Part shown: one piece after another, positions 5,247-7,530 of the stretch | How positions within the stretch are numbered: position 1 is the stretch's first letter | Layout: each line of letters begins with the position of its first letter | Assembly: GCA_031276685.1 (NCBI GenBank) | Contig: JAISMQ010000199.1 | Span: 1 to 7,530, forward strand | Direction: 5' to 3' | DNA from: Treponema sp. | GTDB lineage: Bacteria > Spirochaetota > Spirochaetia > Treponematales > Breznakiellaceae | Length of the DNA stretch: 7,530 nucleotides | Program-made: the position numbers and the translations under genes | Notes under the pieces: generated by a model | The model's input: only the letters and a program-made list of their open reading frames with translations | Database searches by the model: none | What the model was told of the DNA's origin: nothing

Positions 5247-5953
5247 CTGGATTGGGCAGGCCCCGGTGGCAGTATGCGCTGGTCCCGCGGAATCTTGACC
5301 CTTGGCTTGAGAAACGGGGCGGGCCGTGGTATTTTTGCGGCATGTCTCTTTTTTGCCTTCTCTGGCCGCCCCTGTTTTACCTGTTTTGGCGCTCCGTTTC
5401 TCCGGCGGGGGAGTCCGGGTACGGGGGGGTCTGGGCGCTGCTTTTGGGCAGCGTCGCCGCCAATTTTCAGTTTTTTTACGGCGCGTTTGTACGGCCCGGC
5501 GGCTTCGGGTTTTCCCGGTGGCTTTCCGGCTGCGTCGACCTGGTCGCCGTGCCGGTTCTGCTGCCCCTGCTGGTATGCCTGGCGATGACCGTTTTTAGGA
5601 TGATCGCCGGAACCGTGGATTTTACCGGCTTCGCCTTGCTCTGGATCATCCCGATGGGGGCGCTCCGGGCGGTCAACTGGGGCGCGCGGGGGGACCCCGT
5701 CCTGCTGGTGCTGGTACCCCTGCTGTGGACCGCCATTGCGGCGGGGCTCCCGTTTTTGGGGGGCGTCGTCCTGCGGGGCCCCTGGCCCGCCCGGATCCTC
5801 GCCGGCCTGGCCGCCCTGGCGCTGCCCCCCCTGGCCGCCACGGTCTACTGGGCCTTTTTCCGCCAGGAACACAGCCTGGGCTTCCCCCTGCTGGCCCTTA
5901 GCGTGGCCCCCCTGGCGGCCTCCTGCGTCTGCGGGGCCTGGGCCAGGCGCTAA
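5240..5953 (+). CDS. Polytopic membrane protein of unknown function
   Basis: I do not recognise the family. The protein (237 residues from TTG 5240) has about six or seven hydrophobic segments, roughly at residues 35-53, 64-85, 92-120, 127-145, 152-178, 184-207 and 213-234, separated by short Arg- and Gly-containing loops. It is therefore an inner-membrane protein without a large soluble domain. The first 34 residues are polar, with several Arg and a Lys and four Trp. The start is uncertain: TTG at 5240 and 5252 and ATG at 5342 (residue 35) are all in frame, and none has a clear ribosome site. Starting at 5240 would place the first codons inside the infC -35 region. It is divergent from infC, and its stop overlaps that of the convergent mannitol dehydrogenase gene by four bases. 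The consistent membrane pattern, uninterrupted frame and exact end-to-end fit support a real gene. Confidence 0.78.
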   Translation: MSTGLGRPRWQYALVPRNLDPWLEKRGGPWYFCGMSLFCLLWPPLFYLFWRSVSPAGESGYGGVWALLLGSVAANFQFFYGAFVRPGGFGFSRWLSGCVDLVAVPVLLPLLVCLAMTVFRMIAGTVDFTGFALLWIIPMGALRAVNWGARGDPVLLVLVPLLWTAIAAGLPFLGGVVLRGPWPARILAGLAALALPPLAATVYWAFFRQEHSLGFPLLALSVAPLAASCVCGAWARR

Positions 5954-7530
5954 GGGGCCGTTGCATGGCGGGCCGCCTCGCTTCGGGCAAGGTGCCTGCG
6001 GAGGGTTTCCCGCACCGCCCCCGGCCCCGCCAGGAGTTCCGCGAAACAGGCTTCGATCCGCCCGCCCAGGCCCGCCTCGTAGAGGTCAAGGGCGAAAATT
6101 TTGCGGTTGGAGAGGATGCCCCGCAGCTTTCCCGCGGCCGTGGCGGGGGACCCCGGCCGTACCCCCGCCAGCTCCCGGCGGAGTTCTTCCAGCAGGGGAT
6201 CGGGGCTGGGGGCAAAGGCGGCGCCCCCGTCGTCAACGCCCAGCAGGTAGCGGCACCACGCGGCGATAACCAGGGGGATAAGGGTCAGGCTGCCCGTGTC
6301 CAGATCGTCCCGGGCGGTGTAGAGTTTGATCGTCTCCCCGAAACGGATCCCGAGCTTTTGGGAGGTATCGGTGGCGATACGCTGGGGGGTATCGGGGATG
6401 TTGGCGTTGGGGAGCCGCCTGGCAAGCACCTCCTCCAGAAAATCCGCAGGCCGGATGATCCCCGGATCCGCGACGACGGGCATCCCCTCGTCACGGCCTA
6501 TCCCCCGCGCCAGGGCGGCAAGGTCGGGATCCTCCATTTCGGCGGCTATGCTGCGGTAACCCAGCAGGCAGCCGAAGACGGCGAGGGCCGTGTGCAGCGG
6601 GTTCAGGCAGGTGCAAACCTTCATCCGGTCGGCCAGGTCCACGGTCCGCCGATCCGCCATAAAGACCCCCGCCTTTTCCAGGGGCGGCCTGCCGTTGGGG
6701 AACTGATCCTCGACAACCAGGTATTCGGCTTCCTCGGTGTTCACGAAGGGGGCGGTAACGGATTTTTTCGCGGTCGTGACGATCTCCATGCCGTCAAAAA
6801 ACGCCTCCAGATGCCGCCGCACCCGCTCCGAGGGGTAGGGGGTGATCTTGTCGATCATGCTGAGGGGGAAGGACACCGAACCGGGGCTGGAAAGCCAGTC
6901 CGTAAAGCCCCGCTCCGCATGGCGGCGGGCCTCCCATTCGCGGGCCACGGTAAGGACCGCGTCCCTAAGCCGGTCCCCGTTGCGGGAAAAATTGTCGGTG
7001 CTGAGCAGCGCGAGGGGCGCGGCCCCCGCGAGCCAGCGTTCGCGGCAGAGGGCGCAGAGCTTGGTCATGGCGTGGACCGGGGCGGCGGGGCCCGAATCGA
7101 ATTCGCCAAGAATCTCCGGCCGGAAGGCGCCGTCCAGGCCCCGCAGGTCGTAGCCCTTTTCCGTAATGGACAGGGACGCCACCTGGAGGGAGGGGGCGCG
7201 GAAAATCGCCTTGAGCCGTTCCCAGTCCGCGGCGACGGCCTCGGCCACGCTGGCGATAAGCTCTACCTCCAGGCCCCCCCCGGCCTTCATGATCACCCGG
7301 AGGCCCAGGTTGTCGTGGGGCTCGTAGACCCGGCGGATGATCTCGCCGTCAAAGGGCTCGATGGCGATGATACCCCGGCCGTCGAAGCCGCCCTCGGCGA
7401 TCCGCTGGGCCAGCGCGGCATGGTAGCCTTTGAACAGGTTGCCGGCGCCGAAATGAACCCAGGCCGGGGCGGCGCGGGTTTTTTCCCGAAGCGCCTCAAT
7501 GTCAAAGGCGGGCAGGCGGATCCCCGCCCG
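5950..7530 (-). CDS. Long-chain mannitol dehydrogenase family oxidoreductase, 5' end outside window
   Basis: The frame is open from the right edge to the TAG at 5950-5952, giving 526 visible residues; only a few N-terminal residues seem missing. The family reduces ketoses or keto-acids with NAD(P)H: mannitol 2-dehydrogenase, fructuronate reductase (UxuB), tagaturonate reductase. The N-terminal Rossmann domain shows the cofactor motif WVHFGAGNLFKGYHA (residues 24-38), SxDN at 177-180 (STDN) and MIDKITP (225-231), close to the family signature. The C-terminal domain holds the catalytic Lys-Asn-His set (K304, N310, H313 in MKVCTCLNPLH) and IPDTPQR (378-384). A GTG at 7296 is an in-frame internal codon, not the start, because conserved sequence continues upstream. 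It converges on the membrane-protein gene with a four-base stop overlap. The substrate cannot be decided from sequence alone; a mannitol/fructose or mannonate/fructuronate pair is most likely. The 5' context is unseen. Confidence 0.9.
   Translation of the reverse strand, partial: RAGIRLPAFDIEALREKTRAAPAWVHFGAGNLFKGYHAALAQRIAEGGFDGRGIIAIEPFDGEIIRRVYEPHDNLGLRVIMKAGGGLEVELIASVAEAVAADWERLKAIFRAPSLQVASLSITEKGYDLRGLDGAFRPEILGEFDSGPAAPVHAMTKLCALCRERWLAGAAPLALLSTDNFSRNGDRLRDAVLTVAREWEARRHAERGFTDWLSSPGSVSFPLSMIDKITPYPSERVRRHLEAFFDGMEIVTTAKKSVTAPFVNTEEAEYLVVEDQFPNGRPPLEKAGVFMADRRTVDLADRMKVCTCLNPLHTALAVFGCLLGYRSIAAEMEDPDLAALARGIGRDEGMPVVADPGIIRPADFLEEVLARRLPNANIPDTPQRIATDTSQKLGIRFGETIKLYTARDDLDTGSLTLIPLVIAAWCRYLLGVDDGGAAFAPSPDPLLEELRRELAGVRPGSPATAAGKLRGILSNRKIFALDLYEAGLGGRIEACFAELLAGPGAVRETLRRHLARSEAARHATAP

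Noticed and set aside
5150..5872. 240-codon reverse frame opposite the membrane-protein gene
   Set aside because: Composition is Gln/Gly/Pro/Arg-rich with no family features; it covers the infC promoter and ribosome site and mirrors a plausible membrane protein.
7294..7296. GTG as the start of the mannitol dehydrogenase family protein
   Set aside because: Starting there would remove the cofactor-binding motif; 78 conserved-looking in-frame codons lie upstream.
7293..7505. 70-codon reverse frame upstream of the dehydrogenase
   Set aside because: It is in the wrong frame. The dehydrogenase frame is open to the window edge and encodes the Rossmann motif there.

Overview
The window is a GC-rich stretch of bacterial chromosome with nine protein-coding genes, eight complete and one cut by the right edge. 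There are no mobile elements, tRNA or rRNA genes, and no CRISPR array. Protein flavour (IF3, L20, an HD-GYP signalling protein, a ZapA-like gene behind the ribosomal genes) suggests a spirochete, perhaps a Treponema relative. This is inferred from remembered family resemblance, not from a search, and the base composition looks higher than that of many treponemes.

Layout, left to right. Positions 1-150 are non-coding and hold a terminator-like hairpin and further inverted repeats. A forward gene (151-1410) encodes a GAF plus HD-GYP protein, a probable cyclic-di-GMP phosphodiesterase. Its 3' end overlaps by 44 bases the last gene of a long reverse-strand operon. In transcription order that operon runs infC (IF3), rpmI (L35), rplT (L20), a coiled-coil ZapB-like protein with an acidic tail, a ZapA-like domain fused in frame to a complete class I mannose-6-phosphate isomerase (ManA), and a YaiI/YqxD (DUF188) protein. 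A sigma70-like promoter lies just upstream of infC. Divergent from infC is a forward gene for an unrecognised polytopic membrane protein (about 5240-5953). It converges, with a four-base overlap, on a reverse-strand long-chain mannitol dehydrogenase family oxidoreductase whose reading frame runs off the right edge.

The operon joins translation (IF3, L35, L20), probable cell-division accessory proteins (ZapB-like, ZapA-like) and sugar-phosphate metabolism (ManA). The most unusual features are the ZapA-ManA fusion, where a CTG stands at the point where a free ManA would have its initiator Met, and the long, structured, repeat-containing gap between rpmI and rplT, where an autoregulatory element could sit. 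No wholly new system is evident. The fusion and the rpmI-rplT spacer are the best candidates for something undescribed.
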